From: Bacillus shivajii
GTDB taxonomy: Bacteria; Bacillota; Bacilli; Bacillales; Salisediminibacteriaceae
DNA length: 64,000 nucleotides
NCBI RefSeq assembly: GCF_020519665.1
Contig: NZ_CP084703.1
Coordinates: 3,658,001 to 3,722,000 of the forward strand
Reading direction: 5' to 3'
Each line of letters starts with the position of its first letter. Position 1 is the stretch's first letter. This document shows positions 21,262 to 30,719 of this stretch, one piece after another. Position numbers and translations under genes: made by a program. The notes beneath the pieces were generated by a model, which ran no database searches, had not been told where the DNA came from, and saw nothing but the letters and a program-made list of their open reading frames with translations.

Positions 21262-21911
21262 TCGGCATTCTCCTTTTCAATCACTGTAGCTAAACGTTCA
21301 ACCATCTCGTCAATTTGTGCCGATTTCGTGCGATAACTAACAGGGTTGACGATAAAACGAGAGGTGATTGACATCATCGTTTCTAATTCAACAAGTCCAT
21401 TTTCTCGGAGTGTTCTCCCTGTTGAGACGATATCAACAATTCGATCTGCAAGACCAACAATTGGTGCTAATTCGATCGATCCATTCAGCTTAATCACTTC
21501 TACTTGTTCACCTTGCTGCCTAAAATATTCTGAAGCAAGGTTCGGATATTTCGTCGCAATTTTTGGTGAGATATCTGCTTTCGGATTATATGTCGGAAGC
21601 CCCGCAACAGCCATGTAACACTCGCTAATTTTTAAGTCGAGTACTTCATACACATCTCGCTTCTCTTCGATCATTGTGTCTTTACCGGCAACACCGACAT
21701 CGGCAACACCATGTTCAACATAAGTCGGAACATCCATCGGCTTTGCTAAAATAAATTGCATGCCTGCTTCAGGTACTTCAATAATGAGTTTTCTCGATTC
21801 GTCAAATTCTGGAGGTAGAGGGTATCCCGCTTCACGGAGAAGAGAGACGGCTTCATCAAAGATGCGACCTTTTGGCATCGCTACGGTTAATAGATCTTCT
21901 TGTAGTATCAT
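21258..21911 (-). CDS. hisG: ATP phosphoribosyltransferase, short catalytic subunit
   Basis: First committed step of histidine synthesis. At 217 residues it is the short form lacking the C-terminal regulatory domain and therefore needs HisZ, which is encoded just upstream. Motifs: [25 protein letters not shown], and the PRPP loop [25 protein letters not shown] precedes the ATG. It overlaps hisZ and hisD by 4 nt each. Confidence 0.96.
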   Translation of the reverse strand: MILQEDLLTVAMPKGRIFDEAVSLLREAGYPLPPEFDESRKLIIEVPEAGMQFILAKPMDVPTYVEHGVADVGVAGKDTMIEEKRDVYEVLDLKISECYMAVAGLPTYNPKADISPKIATKYPNLASEYFRQQGEQVEVIKLNGSIELAPIVGLADRIVDIVSTGRTLRENGLVELETMMSITSRFIVNPVSYRTKSAQIDEMVERLATVIEKENAE

Positions 21912-23098
21912 TGCTTGCTCCCTCCATTCCCATTCGATCCTACTAAGTAGATGACTTCACGAAACTGTTTTGTAAACGCATCGACGTTCGTAAGTCCTGT
22001 AATGTCTTGCATCACGGCTGAGCGACCTTCGGCTCTGAGCTCTTTCGCTTGCTCCATTGCCTCTTTACGCCGTTCTTCACTGAAAACAAAGCAAACATCA
22101 TGTAAGACCGCTTCTTTCGTTTTACCTAACGCTTCTGTCAAGCGATCCAGGCGAACGCCAAATCCTGTTGCTGGCTCACCGCCATTGAATTGGTTTAACA
22201 ATTGATCATATCGTCCACCACTCCCAAGTGGGTAGCCGAGTTCATCACTATACGCTTCAAAAACGGTTCCAGTGTAATAACTCATATGCATCACTAAATT
22301 TAAGTCGATCAGAACATGATCTGTTAGGTTATAAGATTCGAGAACGTTCATCAAGTTTTCAAGTTCATTAAGTGCTTCTTTCCCTTCGTCAGTTTCAACA
22401 AGGTCACGTGCTTTTTCAATGGTCGTAGGACCACCTTTTAATCCGAGAAGGCCATTCAAACGTTGTTTATCGATTGATGAAAGTGGAAGCTGATCGACCT
22501 CCTGGCGAAACCCGACGTAGTTTTTTTCATATAAATACCGTCGGAAAACTCCTGCTCGCTCATCACTCCCGAGAATATCTTTCAGTAAAGCATTCACGAA
22601 GCCAACGTGTCCGACCGCAATTTGATAAGATTGAAGACCAGATTTTTCTAACGACGACATCATCAGTGCAATCACTTCTCCATCAGCACTATTTGATTTG
22701 TCACCGATCAATTCAATACCGACTTGTTCGAATTCGGCAGACTTCCCACCTTCACGCTGCTGTGATCGAAAAACTGGCGCATCATACGTTAAACGTAACG
22801 GGCGCTCCGCGTTTTTTAACGTTGAAGCAACGATCCTTGCAATCGGGGCTGTCATGTCTGGACGTAAAACGAGGGTATTTCCTTCTTGGTCCAGCAGTTT
22901 AAAAAGCTGTTGATCAAGGATCGCTGATGCTTCTCCAACAGTGTCGTGAAATTCTAGTGTCGGCGTTTCAACGGGTGAATAGCCCCAACATGCAACTTCA
23001 CTTAAGATTGATTCACGCACTTGGCGTTTTAGTTCGTACAATTCAGGTAATGTATCTCTCATACCAATAGGTTTTTCAAACATATACCGCTTTGACAT
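21908..23098 (-). CDS. hisZ: ATP phosphoribosyltransferase regulatory subunit
   Basis: Histidyl-tRNA-synthetase-like protein without tRNA charging activity; the HisG4-HisZ4 complex gives histidine feedback inhibition. About 396 residues, with class II synthetase-like motifs ([43 protein letters not shown] and [13 protein letters not shown]). The C-terminal anticodon-binding domain is reduced. The ATG at 23098 has GAGGTG 9 nt upstream. First gene of the his operon. Confidence 0.94.
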   Translation of the reverse strand: MSKRYMFEKPIGMRDTLPELYELKRQVRESILSEVACWGYSPVETPTLEFHDTVGEASAILDQQLFKLLDQEGNTLVLRPDMTAPIARIVASTLKNAERPLRLTYDAPVFRSQQREGGKSAEFEQVGIELIGDKSNSADGEVIALMMSSLEKSGLQSYQIAVGHVGFVNALLKDILGSDERAGVFRRYLYEKNYVGFRQEVDQLPLSSIDKQRLNGLLGLKGGPTTIEKARDLVETDEGKEALNELENLMNVLESYNLTDHVLIDLNLVMHMSYYTGTVFEAYSDELGYPLGSGGRYDQLLNQFNGGEPATGFGVRLDRLTEALGKTKEAVLHDVCFVFSEERRKEAMEQAKELRAEGRSAVMQDITGLTNVDAFTKQFREVIYLVGSNGNGGSKQ

Positions 23099-23669
23099 TT
23101 GTGATGACACCTCAATTTAATATAAATTTATGATTTCTGTATTTTCTGCGCTATCCACGTTATAGTATGTGGAAGTTTTGTTGATTGAATAAGGATAGTT
23201 CAGGTAAAAATAAGGTTACTTTCTCGATTCTTTGTTCGGTTTTTTGCTTTAGTGTGCTAATGTGATAACGGATTAAAGATGATAATTAGTAGTCTACAAG
23301 GGTTAGAACCATCCGTCAACAGAAAAGGGAGGATTTTTCAGAAGTTTTTTTGTATTTAGGTACCTCATATTAGATTTTTATAGATTACATATTTATTTAA
23401 AAAGAGGTCTTGTATATTCGTTTATTCTTTCTATTATTCATGCATTGAGTCCTACATATTTGTGTCTGACTCAGTTGACCCGGACTCAATTTTGCAGAAC
23501 TCGATTTTCAAGAAAACTCAAGTAAGTATATGAATGAACGAGGTCAGACATCTCCCAAGCGAATTCACTCCTCCCCTGCTCGCATTCTCACCTTTTTTCC
23601 AACCAAAACAATTGTGATGACTTTGCATATTGATACCTGTAACTACAAAGAAAAGTCCACTTCAGAGCA
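23099..23669. other. his operon leader and upstream region
   Basis: About 570 bases without a gene. Next to hisZ it has a candidate promoter and a ~190-nt leader in which I found no T-box signature or leader peptide rich in histidine. Further out is a stretch with repeated ACTC/GACTCA words (23446-23525) of unknown meaning, then the terminator of the acyltransferase gene. Confidence 0.5.
23291..23319 (-). promoter_or_regulatory. Candidate his operon promoter
   Basis: -35 TTGACG (23314-23319), a 17-nt spacer and -10 TAGACT (23291-23296) on the minus strand, about 190 nt before hisZ. The -35 is good; the -10 is weak. Confidence 0.4.
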
Positions 23670-23687
23670 TTACTCTGAAATGGACTT
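23653..23687 (-). terminator. Terminator after the acyltransferase gene
   Basis: AAGTCCATTTCAGAG / CTCTGAAGTGGACTT stem, followed on the minus strand by TTTCTTTG. The stem overlaps the last codons of the acyltransferase gene. Confidence 0.75.
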
Positions 23688-24197
23688 CGTATTTGCTTCA
23701 TCAACTTCACGTTCTTCTTTCGTCTTGATCATTTGCATCGGGTTTCCCCCAACAAATGAGCCTGCAGGTACATCTTTATGGACGAGCGTTCCTGCAGAGA
23801 CAATTGCTCCGTCTCCAATTTCAACACCAGGTAAAATGGTCGTATTTGCTCCGACTAAGACGTTGTCACCTATACGAACATCGCCTAAACGGTATTCGTC
23901 TATTAAGTATTCATGGGCAAGAATCGTCGTATTATAGCCGATGACACTGTTTTTTCCAATGCTGATCTTCTCCGGAAACATGACATCCATCATAACCATT
24001 AAGGCAATTGCTGCCTGATCGCCGACTTTCATTCGTAAAAACGTACGATATAACCAATTTTTCATGCCTAGAAATGGCGTATATCGAGCTAACTGAATGA
24101 CAATAAAGTTTTTTACAACTTTAAAAAACGGTACAGTTTTATACACTTGCCATAACGAATTCGCTTCTTTGACCGGGTACCTCGTTGTGCGTCTCAT
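23670..24197 (-). CDS. Hexapeptide-repeat acyltransferase (YvoF type)
   Basis: A 175-residue left-handed beta-helix protein. Hexapeptide repeats run from about residue 75 to 165 (ISIGKNSVIGYNTTI, VRIGDNVLVGANTTI, VEIGDGAIVSAGTLV), ending in the typical PAGSFVGGNP. Acceptor unknown; relatives transfer acetyl groups to sugars or antibiotics. AGAGGTG precedes the ATG by 7 nt. It lies 73 nt after ppaX, in the order known from B. subtilis (hprK-lgt-yvoD-ppaX-yvoF). Confidence 0.88.
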   Translation of the reverse strand: MRRTTRYPVKEANSLWQVYKTVPFFKVVKNFIVIQLARYTPFLGMKNWLYRTFLRMKVGDQAAIALMVMMDVMFPEKISIGKNSVIGYNTTILAHEYLIDEYRLGDVRIGDNVLVGANTTILPGVEIGDGAIVSAGTLVHKDVPAGSFVGGNPMQMIKTKEEREVDEANTKSISE

Positions 24198-24270
24198 TGC
24201 ATCGCACCTCTTTCTGTTTGTTTCACCGTAAAAAATATGGGGAGGTCTTTTTCTTAGTAAATCCTACGTT

Positions 24271-24936
24271 TTATGAAGAAGCAGACGTTGGTTCAATTCC
24301 TAAATATGTGAGCAGCTCAGGCATTTTATGAAGCATCACATCTGGCTCAAATGATGCTAAATGCTTTTCACCTTTAATACTCCAAGCGACTCCTGCTGTT
24401 TTCGTTCCAGTATTTTTTCCGCCTAAAATGTCATGTTCGCTATCACCGACCATTAGTGCACTTTCAGGCTTCGCTTTTAAGCCGTTTAGCGCCATTAGTA
24501 ATGGTTCAGGATCTGGCTTGTACTTCGTCACTTCGTCTAGTGATACGACGACATCGAAAAATTGGTCAAGGTTCATTAGCTTCATGCCTCTTACCGCTGT
24601 TTCACGGCGCTTTGTCGTTACAATTGCTAACTTATAACCTTTTTCATGAAGTGTTTTCACTGTATCAAAAACGCCTTCGTATTCTTGAACGAGCTCATCA
24701 TGTTTTTCATGGTTAAACGTTCGGTACACGTGTGACATTTCTTCAACCTTCTCCGAATCAAGCTTTTCAAATGTTTCAGACAAAGGTGGTCCAATAAAGT
24801 TAATCACATCTTCACGCTTGTACTTTCCTGGATAATAATGCTCCATTGTATGTAAAAACGAAGCAACGATCAGTTCAATCGTATTAATTAACGTTCCGTC
24901 TAAATCAAATAAAATCGTATCAATTTGCTTGTTCAT
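24271..24936 (-). CDS. ppaX: Pyrophosphatase PpaX
   Basis: HAD-superfamily pyrophosphatase that removes the pyrophosphate made when HprK dephosphorylates HPr-Ser-P. Has 221 residues from the start chosen, with the catalytic [10 protein letters not shown] near residue 10, the motif II threonine in [10 protein letters not shown], the motif III lysine in KYKPDPEP, and [15 protein letters not shown]. The ATG at 24936 has AGAGG 7 nt upstream; the ATG at 24957 with AGGGAG is equally possible. hprK lies 2.4 kb upstream on the same strand. Confidence 0.92.
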   Translation of the reverse strand: MNKQIDTILFDLDGTLINTIELIVASFLHTMEHYYPGKYKREDVINFIGPPLSETFEKLDSEKVEEMSHVYRTFNHEKHDELVQEYEGVFDTVKTLHEKGYKLAIVTTKRRETAVRGMKLMNLDQFFDVVVSLDEVTKYKPDPEPLLMALNGLKAKPESALMVGDSEHDILGGKNTGTKTAGVAWSIKGEKHLASFEPDVMLHKMPELLTYLGIEPTSASS

Positions 24937-25030
24937 TCCATTCGCCTCTTTCGTCATCTAAAAAACTCCCTTCAAAATCTATCATAATAAAAAATTGATC
25001 AACAAGACAAACATTTGTCAATACAATTCC

Positions 25031-25065
25031 GCAAAAGTTCGGGGACCTAGTCCCCGAACTTTTGC
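25031..25065. repeat. GGGACCTGGTCCC-type palindrome, copy A2
   Basis: Perfect 16-bp arms, GCAAAAGTTCGGGGAC and GTCCCCGAACTTTTGC, around CTA. It lies between the nucleoside-recognition gene and ppaX. Confidence 0.92.
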
Positions 25066-25155
25066 TCGATGCAGCTTGAAGATTATTCGTTGAAGTAATG
25101 CTTGTTGCAACTGCGCCGTTGCTTTCGCTTAAAGGCTCACCTCGGCGAGTTTTCT

Positions 25156-26106
25156 TTAGCTGGCGACGGTTTCTTCTTGTTGTTGCTGTTGTTTCTTTTC
25201 AATACGGTTCCAAACGATCGCAACAGTAATTGTCAAGAGGATCGCGACAACGAGCCTGATTAATAAGAGTGGCCATAGTGGGATCCCTAGTGGCGCAAAA
25301 ATCAATGTATCTTCTATTACTGCGTGACATGCGACTAAAAATATGAAGACAAGGTATAAGTCTTTCTTTTTCACCCCATCTTCTTTGGCTGCTTGAATCA
25401 TTACCCCTGCTCCATATGCTAGACCAAATATGAGCCCTGCCGCTAACGTAGTGGATGTATTTTCCCTGATCCCTAACATCTTTGTAAATGGCGCCATCCA
25501 TTTTGCAAAGACATCAAGCCATTTCAAATCTTTCATTATTTGAATAAAAACCATTAGTGGAATCACGATTGCAGCTAACTGTAAAATACCGATCACTGCA
25601 CTTTCCATTCCGTGAAGCGCGATTGCACCATATCCTTCAATATTCTCTGTTCCACCTGAAGGAACAAACCCGTATTGAGCACGCTCTCCTCCACCTTGCC
25701 AAACAAGGTGGATGATCCACGCTGAAAATAAGGCAAGCCCAATTCGAACGAGTAAGACAACCCAAATTTTGATACCAATTTGCTTAGCAACGGCAGATTC
25801 AACGAATAAATTATGAGAAAATGATAGCATAACTGCTAAGATAAACACTTCCTTGACGGTTAAACCCATCGTCAAAATAGCTCCAATTGCTGCATACAAG
25901 TTAAGGACATTCCCTAACACTAACGGAATCGCCGCTTCTCCACTTAAACCGATATATCCCATAAGCGGTGAAAGCATTTTTATTAGCCAATCCATAATCA
26001 CCGTTTGGCTTAAAATCGTCACAATTAACGTAATCGGAAAAATGATTTTTCCTAACTTCCAAGTGGTTTGGAGACCAACCTTTAAGCCCTGTTTGATTGT
26101 TTTCAT
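25156..26106 (-). CDS. Nucleoside-recognition domain membrane protein (YvoD type)
   Basis: A 316-residue polytopic membrane protein with two nucleoside-recognition (gate) domains: one around residues 20-130 (LIKMLSPLMGYIGLSGEAAIPLVLG) and one around 165-290 (WMAPFTKMLGIRENTSTT). Hydrophobic segments suggest about eight membrane helices; the C-terminus has a run of five glutamines. Substrate unknown. It sits between lgt and ppaX as in B. subtilis. Confidence 0.85.
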   Translation of the reverse strand: MKTIKQGLKVGLQTTWKLGKIIFPITLIVTILSQTVIMDWLIKMLSPLMGYIGLSGEAAIPLVLGNVLNLYAAIGAILTMGLTVKEVFILAVMLSFSHNLFVESAVAKQIGIKIWVVLLVRIGLALFSAWIIHLVWQGGGERAQYGFVPSGGTENIEGYGAIALHGMESAVIGILQLAAIVIPLMVFIQIMKDLKWLDVFAKWMAPFTKMLGIRENTSTTLAAGLIFGLAYGAGVMIQAAKEDGVKKKDLYLVFIFLVACHAVIEDTLIFAPLGIPLWPLLLIRLVVAILLTITVAIVWNRIEKKQQQQQEETVAS

Positions 26107-26149
26107 TTTTAGCCTCCTTCGTTTTGACCCATACTAGTCATTATTTGCG

Positions 26150-26187
26150 AAAAAAAAGAAAGCGTCAAGGCTAGAATCCTTAACGCT
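26150..26187 (-). terminator. lgt terminator
   Basis: GCGTTAAGG / CCTTGACGC stem with one mismatch and a 7-nt loop; on the minus strand it is followed by TTTCTTTTTTTTC. Confidence 0.8.
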
Positions 26188-26194
26188 AGTACAT

Positions 26195-27058
26195 TTATTT
26201 TTTCTTTTTCTTATTTGGGTTCTTTTTCTTTTTATTCGGTGGGGTATCGTCATCTAAATAGCCGATATCAGCAAGTCCTGTCTTACGTCTGTAAATAATC
26301 AGAATGATTGCACCGATGATTGTTATAACAGAAACAACTTGAGCCGTTTTTAATACGCCAAATATTAACAAGTAGTCTGTACGGATTTCTTCGATAAAGA
26401 AGCGGCCAATCGAATACCAAATCGCATACGTTAAAATCATTTCTCCTCTACGCAAGTTGACACGACGTAAGGATAAAATGAGCGCTAAACCGAGGATGTT
26501 CCAGATCGACTCATACAAAAATGTCGGTTGATAATACGCTCCGTTAATGTACATTTGGTTAATGATGAATTCTGGAAGCATCAAGCTTTCTAAAAACTGG
26601 CGTGACACTTCTCCACCGTAAACTTCCTGATTCATAAAATTTCCCCAGCGGCCAACAATTTGTCCAATTAAAATACCAGGGGCAGCGATGTCTAATATTT
26701 TCCAAAAAGACAACCCACGCTTTTTGGCAAAAATGTACGTTGTAAGAAATGCCCCAATGAGTCCACCATGGATGGCAAGTCCACCTTCCCAAATGGCGAA
26801 AGCACGCATTGGATCGCCGGCAAATTGCTCCCAACGGAAAATGACGTAGTATATTCTAGCCCCAATGATCGCTGCAGGAAGTGCAAATAATAATAAATCT
26901 GCAAACATATCTTTTGGCAAGCCACGCTTTTTCGCTTCATGGTTTACAACTAAATATCCGATAAAAGCTCCTAGTCCAATTAACAGACCGTACCAGTATA
27001 TCGTTAACGGTCCAAGTTCAAGTGCTACTGGATTTAATGGTTCAATTGTTCCTAGCAT
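26195..27058 (-). CDS. lgt: Prolipoprotein diacylglyceryl transferase
   Basis: Membrane enzyme that attaches diacylglycerol to the lipobox cysteine of prolipoproteins; this window encodes at least two such substrates (cytochrome c551 and the DUF4352 lipoprotein). Has 287 residues and about seven membrane helices, with the catalytic region GGLAIHGGLIGAF (around 100) and the Lgt signature GRWGNFMNQEVYGG (around 145). The C-terminus is a lysine-rich tail. AGAGGTG precedes the ATG. Confidence 0.96.
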   Translation of the reverse strand: MLGTIEPLNPVALELGPLTIYWYGLLIGLGAFIGYLVVNHEAKKRGLPKDMFADLLLFALPAAIIGARIYYVIFRWEQFAGDPMRAFAIWEGGLAIHGGLIGAFLTTYIFAKKRGLSFWKILDIAAPGILIGQIVGRWGNFMNQEVYGGEVSRQFLESLMLPEFIINQMYINGAYYQPTFLYESIWNILGLALILSLRRVNLRRGEMILTYAIWYSIGRFFIEEIRTDYLLIFGVLKTAQVVSVITIIGAIILIIYRRKTGLADIGYLDDDTPPNKKKKNPNKKKKK

Positions 27059-27298
27059 TGTTTGACACCTCTTTTATTTTACTTGCACAGGGCGTGTTGA
27101 CTTCAGCGTTGATTAAAAGACGTGTTCGCTTTTAGCCGAAGTTCCTAAATAATCTTTCTTCAATTCCTTAGAGGAAGAATCTATTTTTCACTTTACCATA
27201 TCACGAAAAAGTTAGCTTAAAATAAGCGTAGGATATTTCCTCTTTTTTCACATTTTACATGAAAGATGTGAAAATTTTATGAAGGGATGACTTTTTTT

Positions 27299-28255
27299 CT
27301 AATCTTCATATTGGTCACTGTCGCTCGGGTCTTCTCCTTCTTCCATTACATTCGTTAAACGCTCTGAAAACTGTTGTGCTGCATTAATGCCCATTCGCTT
27401 TAATCGGAAGTTCATAGCCGCGACTTCAATAATTACAGCTAAGTTTCTACCTGGACGAACTGGGATCGTAATTTTCGTCAGCTCTGTATTAAAGATTTTC
27501 ATCGTCTCTTCGTCGAGTCCAAGACGGTCATATTGTTTTTTCTGATCCCAAAGCTCCAAATTAATGACAAGACCAATACGTTTAAAATTGCGAACGGCTC
27601 CTGCCCCAAATAACGTCATCACGTTAATAATACCTAGACCACGAATTTCAAGTAGGTGTTTAATTAATTCTGGAGCTCGTCCAACGAGTACACCATCATG
27701 CTCTTCACGAATTTCAACAGAGTCATCAGCAACAAGTCGGTGACCACGACGGACAAGGTCTAATGCTGTTTCACTTTTACCTACACCACTACTTCCAGTA
27801 ATTAAGACACCGATACCGTAAATATCAATCAGAACCCCGTGAACGGCAGTCATTGGAGCTAGCTGACTCTCTAAATAGTTTGCAAGTTGTGAACTTAAGC
27901 GTGTCGTTGTTACTTCGGATTGAAGTACCGGTACTCCAACCTCATTTGCTGCCTCAATTAAATATTCTGGTGCTTCGATATTTCTAGAAAGAATAATTCC
28001 TGGGGTGTCATATGTACAAAGTCGCTCCATTCGATCTCTTTTTTCTTCATCAGCCAGTTGATGATAAAAAGACATCTCGGTCTTCCCTAATAGTTGAATT
28101 CGTTTTGCTGGATAATATGTAAAGTACCCGGCCATTTCCATACCAGGGCGAGAAATATCGCTCGTAGAAATCGGACGAAAAACAACCTCTTCATTGTTAT
28201 TCAATAACGTTAGGTCAAATTGTGTCATCAAGTCTTTCGCAGTAATTTTGGCCAT
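27299..28255 (-). CDS. hprK: HPr(Ser) kinase/phosphorylase
   Basis: Phosphorylates HPr and Crh on Ser46 in response to fructose-1,6-bisphosphate and ATP, and reverses this with phosphate; the key sensor of carbon catabolite repression. Has 318 residues, with the P-loop [14 protein letters not shown] around 155 and the family signature [21 protein letters not shown] around 205. The ATG at 28255 has AGGAGGGG 7 nt upstream; a longer frame begins 20 codons earlier without a site. crh and ppaX, its functional partners, are in the same window. Confidence 0.96.
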   Translation of the reverse strand: MAKITAKDLMTQFDLTLLNNNEEVVFRPISTSDISRPGMEMAGYFTYYPAKRIQLLGKTEMSFYHQLADEEKRDRMERLCTYDTPGIILSRNIEAPEYLIEAANEVGVPVLQSEVTTTRLSSQLANYLESQLAPMTAVHGVLIDIYGIGVLITGSSGVGKSETALDLVRRGHRLVADDSVEIREEHDGVLVGRAPELIKHLLEIRGLGIINVMTLFGAGAVRNFKRIGLVINLELWDQKKQYDRLGLDEETMKIFNTELTKITIPVRPGRNLAVIIEVAAMNFRLKRMGINAAQQFSERLTNVMEEGEDPSDSDQYED

Positions 28256-28354
28256 TATAAGCCCCTCCTGTATGTATGATTTATTCATAGCATCTTCACC
28301 ACAATTGAATCGCATTTATTTTATCACAAATATTCCAGAACCCAAATCTGTTCC

Positions 28355-28403
28355 TTTTTCACAAAATTGTGCGGGACCAGGTCCCGCACAATTTTGTGAA
28401 AAA
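28355..28403. repeat. GGGACCTGGTCCC-type palindrome, copy A3
   Basis: A perfect palindrome with 24-bp arms around one central base (28379): TTTTTCACAAAATTGTGCG, then GGACC, A, GGTCC and the complement. It lies between yvlD and hprK, and with its A/T flanks could act as a bidirectional terminator. Confidence 0.93.
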
Positions 28404-28445
28404 ATATGTAAAAAAATGCTGGCGCAAACGCAAGCATTTGATCAA

Positions 28446-28802
28446 CTATCTTTTAGTTAGTGGATCGACAATAAATGAATGGATGAGTGCACTCAAAATT
28501 GCAAAGATGATTGCTGCTAAAATCGCGATCCCAAATCCATCGATAACAAAGCTGTCTCCCATAAACGCTGATGTAAGCATTAAAGTGATCGCATTAATGA
28601 CAAAGAGGAATAGTCCAAGTGTCAATACCGTAATTGGCAACGTCAGAACAACAAGAATCGGTTTTACAATCACATTGACGATCGCGAGAATAAAGCTTGC
28701 AATCAATGCCGCTGTAAAACCTTCAACATGGACCCCTTGAAAGAAATGGGCAATGATAAGAAGGACAACGGCATTAACAACAAGTTGAATAAGCCAACTC
28801 AT
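28446..28802 (-). CDS. yvlD: Phage holin family 4 membrane protein (YvlD type)
   Basis: A 118-residue membrane protein with four hydrophobic segments (LVVNAVVLLIIAHFF, AALIASFILAIVNVIV, VLTLGLFLFVINAITLML, IAILAAIIFAILSALI). It matches the YvlD/Phage_holin_4_2 family, which is not known to act as a holin in cells. Its ATG overlaps the stop of the PspC-domain gene. In B. subtilis yvlABCD responds to envelope stress. Confidence 0.88.
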   Translation of the reverse strand: MSWLIQLVVNAVVLLIIAHFFQGVHVEGFTAALIASFILAIVNVIVKPILVVLTLPITVLTLGLFLFVINAITLMLTSAFMGDSFVIDGFGIAILAAIIFAILSALIHSFIVDPLTKR

Positions 28803-29002
28803 CAGTCGTAAGCTTCCGTTTCATTTGGCATAACGAAAACACCGATGAAATAACCAATAACAACGGGAGCAACCGCTGTAACAATCATCAATACTAATGC
28901 AAGAATTCGTACAACAGTCGGATCGATATTAAAATACTTCCCAAGTCCGCCGCAAACTCCAGCGATTTTTCTATCATCAACTGTACGGTATAGTCGTTTC
29001 AT
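28802..29002 (-). CDS. yvlC: PspC-domain membrane protein (YvlC type)
   Basis: A 66-residue PspC-domain protein: KRLYRTVDDRKIAGVCGGLGKY at the start (cytosolic part), then one or two membrane segments (VRILALVLMIVTAVAPVVIGYFIG). AAAGGAG precedes the ATG. PspC-type proteins take part in envelope-stress sensing. Co-transcribed with yvlD. Confidence 0.9.
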   Translation of the reverse strand: MKRLYRTVDDRKIAGVCGGLGKYFNIDPTVVRILALVLMIVTAVAPVVIGYFIGVFVMPNETEAYD

Positions 29003-29143
29003 AAGACCACTCCTTTCGCAATCACACCTAATTTGTCCTTTTCACTCATTTTTATCACGCGAACCGGCATAAAACATAATTTTACAAGTCTCTAGCTCTC
29101 CTTAAAATAGAGAGTTGGTGAATTTATACGAACAACACAGCTT

Positions 29144-29221
29144 CGATCCTGAAAAGAGTTGAATAATGAATCATTCGCTTTGGTCCACTCGCTTTCACCT
29201 CAAGGCACAAGTGCGACATCC
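29144..29221 (-). repeat. Interspersed repeat, copy 3
   Basis: On the minus strand: GGATGTCGCACTTGTGCC, GAGGTGAAAGCGAGTGG, CAAAGCGAATGATTCATTAT, then CTTTTCAGGATCG. It lies in the 271-nt gap between yvlC and the DUF4097 gene. Confidence 0.8.
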
Positions 29222-29273
29222 TTTTCTGTCACATACTTTTTTTCATTCACCATAGGGCGAGATTTTCTGCCAG

Positions 29274-30389
29274 TTAATTTCTTACTGTAATTGACCCTGT
29301 TGTTGCTTCTGCTTCTATATACACAGATGCTGATTCCTCATCCCTATTTGATAAAAATGTCATCTTCTTACTTGCAATCTCTTTTTTCTCATCAATAACA
29401 GATACGTTTGGTAAGTCACAGTGAATGCCACCAACTGTCGTTTTTAGCTCACCTTCTGTTTTCACGTTTTCTGGAACCGTAAATGTCACACTTCCTGTCG
29501 TCGTCTTTAAGTACGCTCGACTATTACTTGGCTTAAGTAGCTTATAATTGATTGTGCCATTTAACGTTTCGGCATCAATATCACCTTTTGCTGCACTAAT
29601 CGCAACCGTCCCGTTTACTGTTTTCGCATCACAATGTTCAGATTGAAGCTTGCTAATTGAAATGGTCCCATTGACCGTTTCTAAGCGAACGTCTTCAGCC
29701 TCAACTTCATCAAAGCTAATTCGACCGTTAACGGTTTGCGCTTCAAACTTCTTTACTGAGACATGTTCCCCTGTTAACTTCCCGTTAAACGCATACAGTT
29801 TTAATCGTTCTAAGTCTTTCTTTGGAACATAAACAATGGTATTTACTTTCATTGATTTTTTTCGTGATTCTAAACGAAGCTTTTCATTTGATAAATCAAA
29901 AACGACTTCATCTAAAAAATGACGACGCGCTTCGTCTGAATCGCGCACTTTGTACACCTTCACATTACACTCGACTCGAATATCATCTTCTTCCCACGGG
30001 CGGAAAGTGATACTGCCATTTTCGATAGAAATATCGGCATGTCTTACCGTTGCCTCTTTATGCTGAAAAATGTGCTGAATTTCAACAGAAGATCCGAAAT
30101 TGAAATCAAGGTCAAACTCTTTAATTTTTTGAACAGCATCTTCAATGAAATCTGTAAACTTCGAAGCAAAGGAACTGACTTTTTGTTCTGTTTGTCGGTA
30201 CCCAGTGCCTTTTTCCCAGTCAACATCACGTGAAAGCGACTGTTCTTCCGTTTCTGATCCCTTGTCACTTTTCGCTCCATGTTTTTCCTTTTCAGTTTCC
30301 TTTAGAGCATTCAGTAAATCCACACCTTCATCTGCAGATATTTTGCCGTCTTCAATCATTTGTAAAATTTTCTTTCTTTCTTCTTGCAT
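29274..30389 (-). CDS. yvlB: DUF4097 domain protein (YvlB type)
   Basis: A 371-residue soluble protein. The first 50 residues form a short helical domain (RKKILQMIEDGKISADEGVDLLNALK, given here as a region) like the SHOCT-type domain at the start of YvlB proteins. The rest is a beta-helix with repeated motifs such as ETVNGTISI, KTVNGTVAI and ETLNGTINY (DUF4097). No signal peptide. Role unknown; yvlB lies with yvlC and yvlD in B. subtilis. AGGAGG 8 nt before the ATG. Confidence 0.87.
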   Translation of the reverse strand: MQEERKKILQMIEDGKISADEGVDLLNALKETEKEKHGAKSDKGSETEEQSLSRDVDWEKGTGYRQTEQKVSSFASKFTDFIEDAVQKIKEFDLDFNFGSSVEIQHIFQHKEATVRHADISIENGSITFRPWEEDDIRVECNVKVYKVRDSDEARRHFLDEVVFDLSNEKLRLESRKKSMKVNTIVYVPKKDLERLKLYAFNGKLTGEHVSVKKFEAQTVNGRISFDEVEAEDVRLETVNGTISISKLQSEHCDAKTVNGTVAISAAKGDIDAETLNGTINYKLLKPSNSRAYLKTTTGSVTFTVPENVKTEGELKTTVGGIHCDLPNVSVIDEKKEIASKKMTFLSNRDEESASVYIEAEATTGSITVRN

Positions 30390-30719
30390 CCCTTTCTCCT
30401 CCTCATGAATTCGTTATAATGCATGTTCATATATTCCAAGTTGTGAAGTGATTCCTTCATCGTTTCTTCCAATACTATATTTAACGTATGTTCATTATAA
30501 AGGTTTCACACTTTATGTGAAAACCGTCGCAAATTCGATTTTTTTCTAAGACTTGAGACGTAGGAAAACTAGGTCAGTCCAATGAAAAGCTCATGGCAAA
30601 AAAAGTAGTGCCAGGTACTTTCAGAGAAAAAGATAAGATCAATCACTACGATTTCACCTTATTTTCCATCATTGAGGTACACTGACACGTTCTTAAGCAG
30701 TCTTATAATATATTCATTT
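30390..30719. other. uvrA-yvlB intergenic region
   Basis: 330 bases without a gene. It contains a half copy of the AAGTGCCAGG family (GTGCCAGGTACTTT, 30608-30621, in the small palindrome AAAGTA...TACTTT). No clear terminator for uvrA was found. Confidence 0.5.

Noticed and set aside
23099-23320. T-box or histidine leader peptide before hisZ
   Set aside because: No T-box core sequence and no short frame with consecutive histidines.
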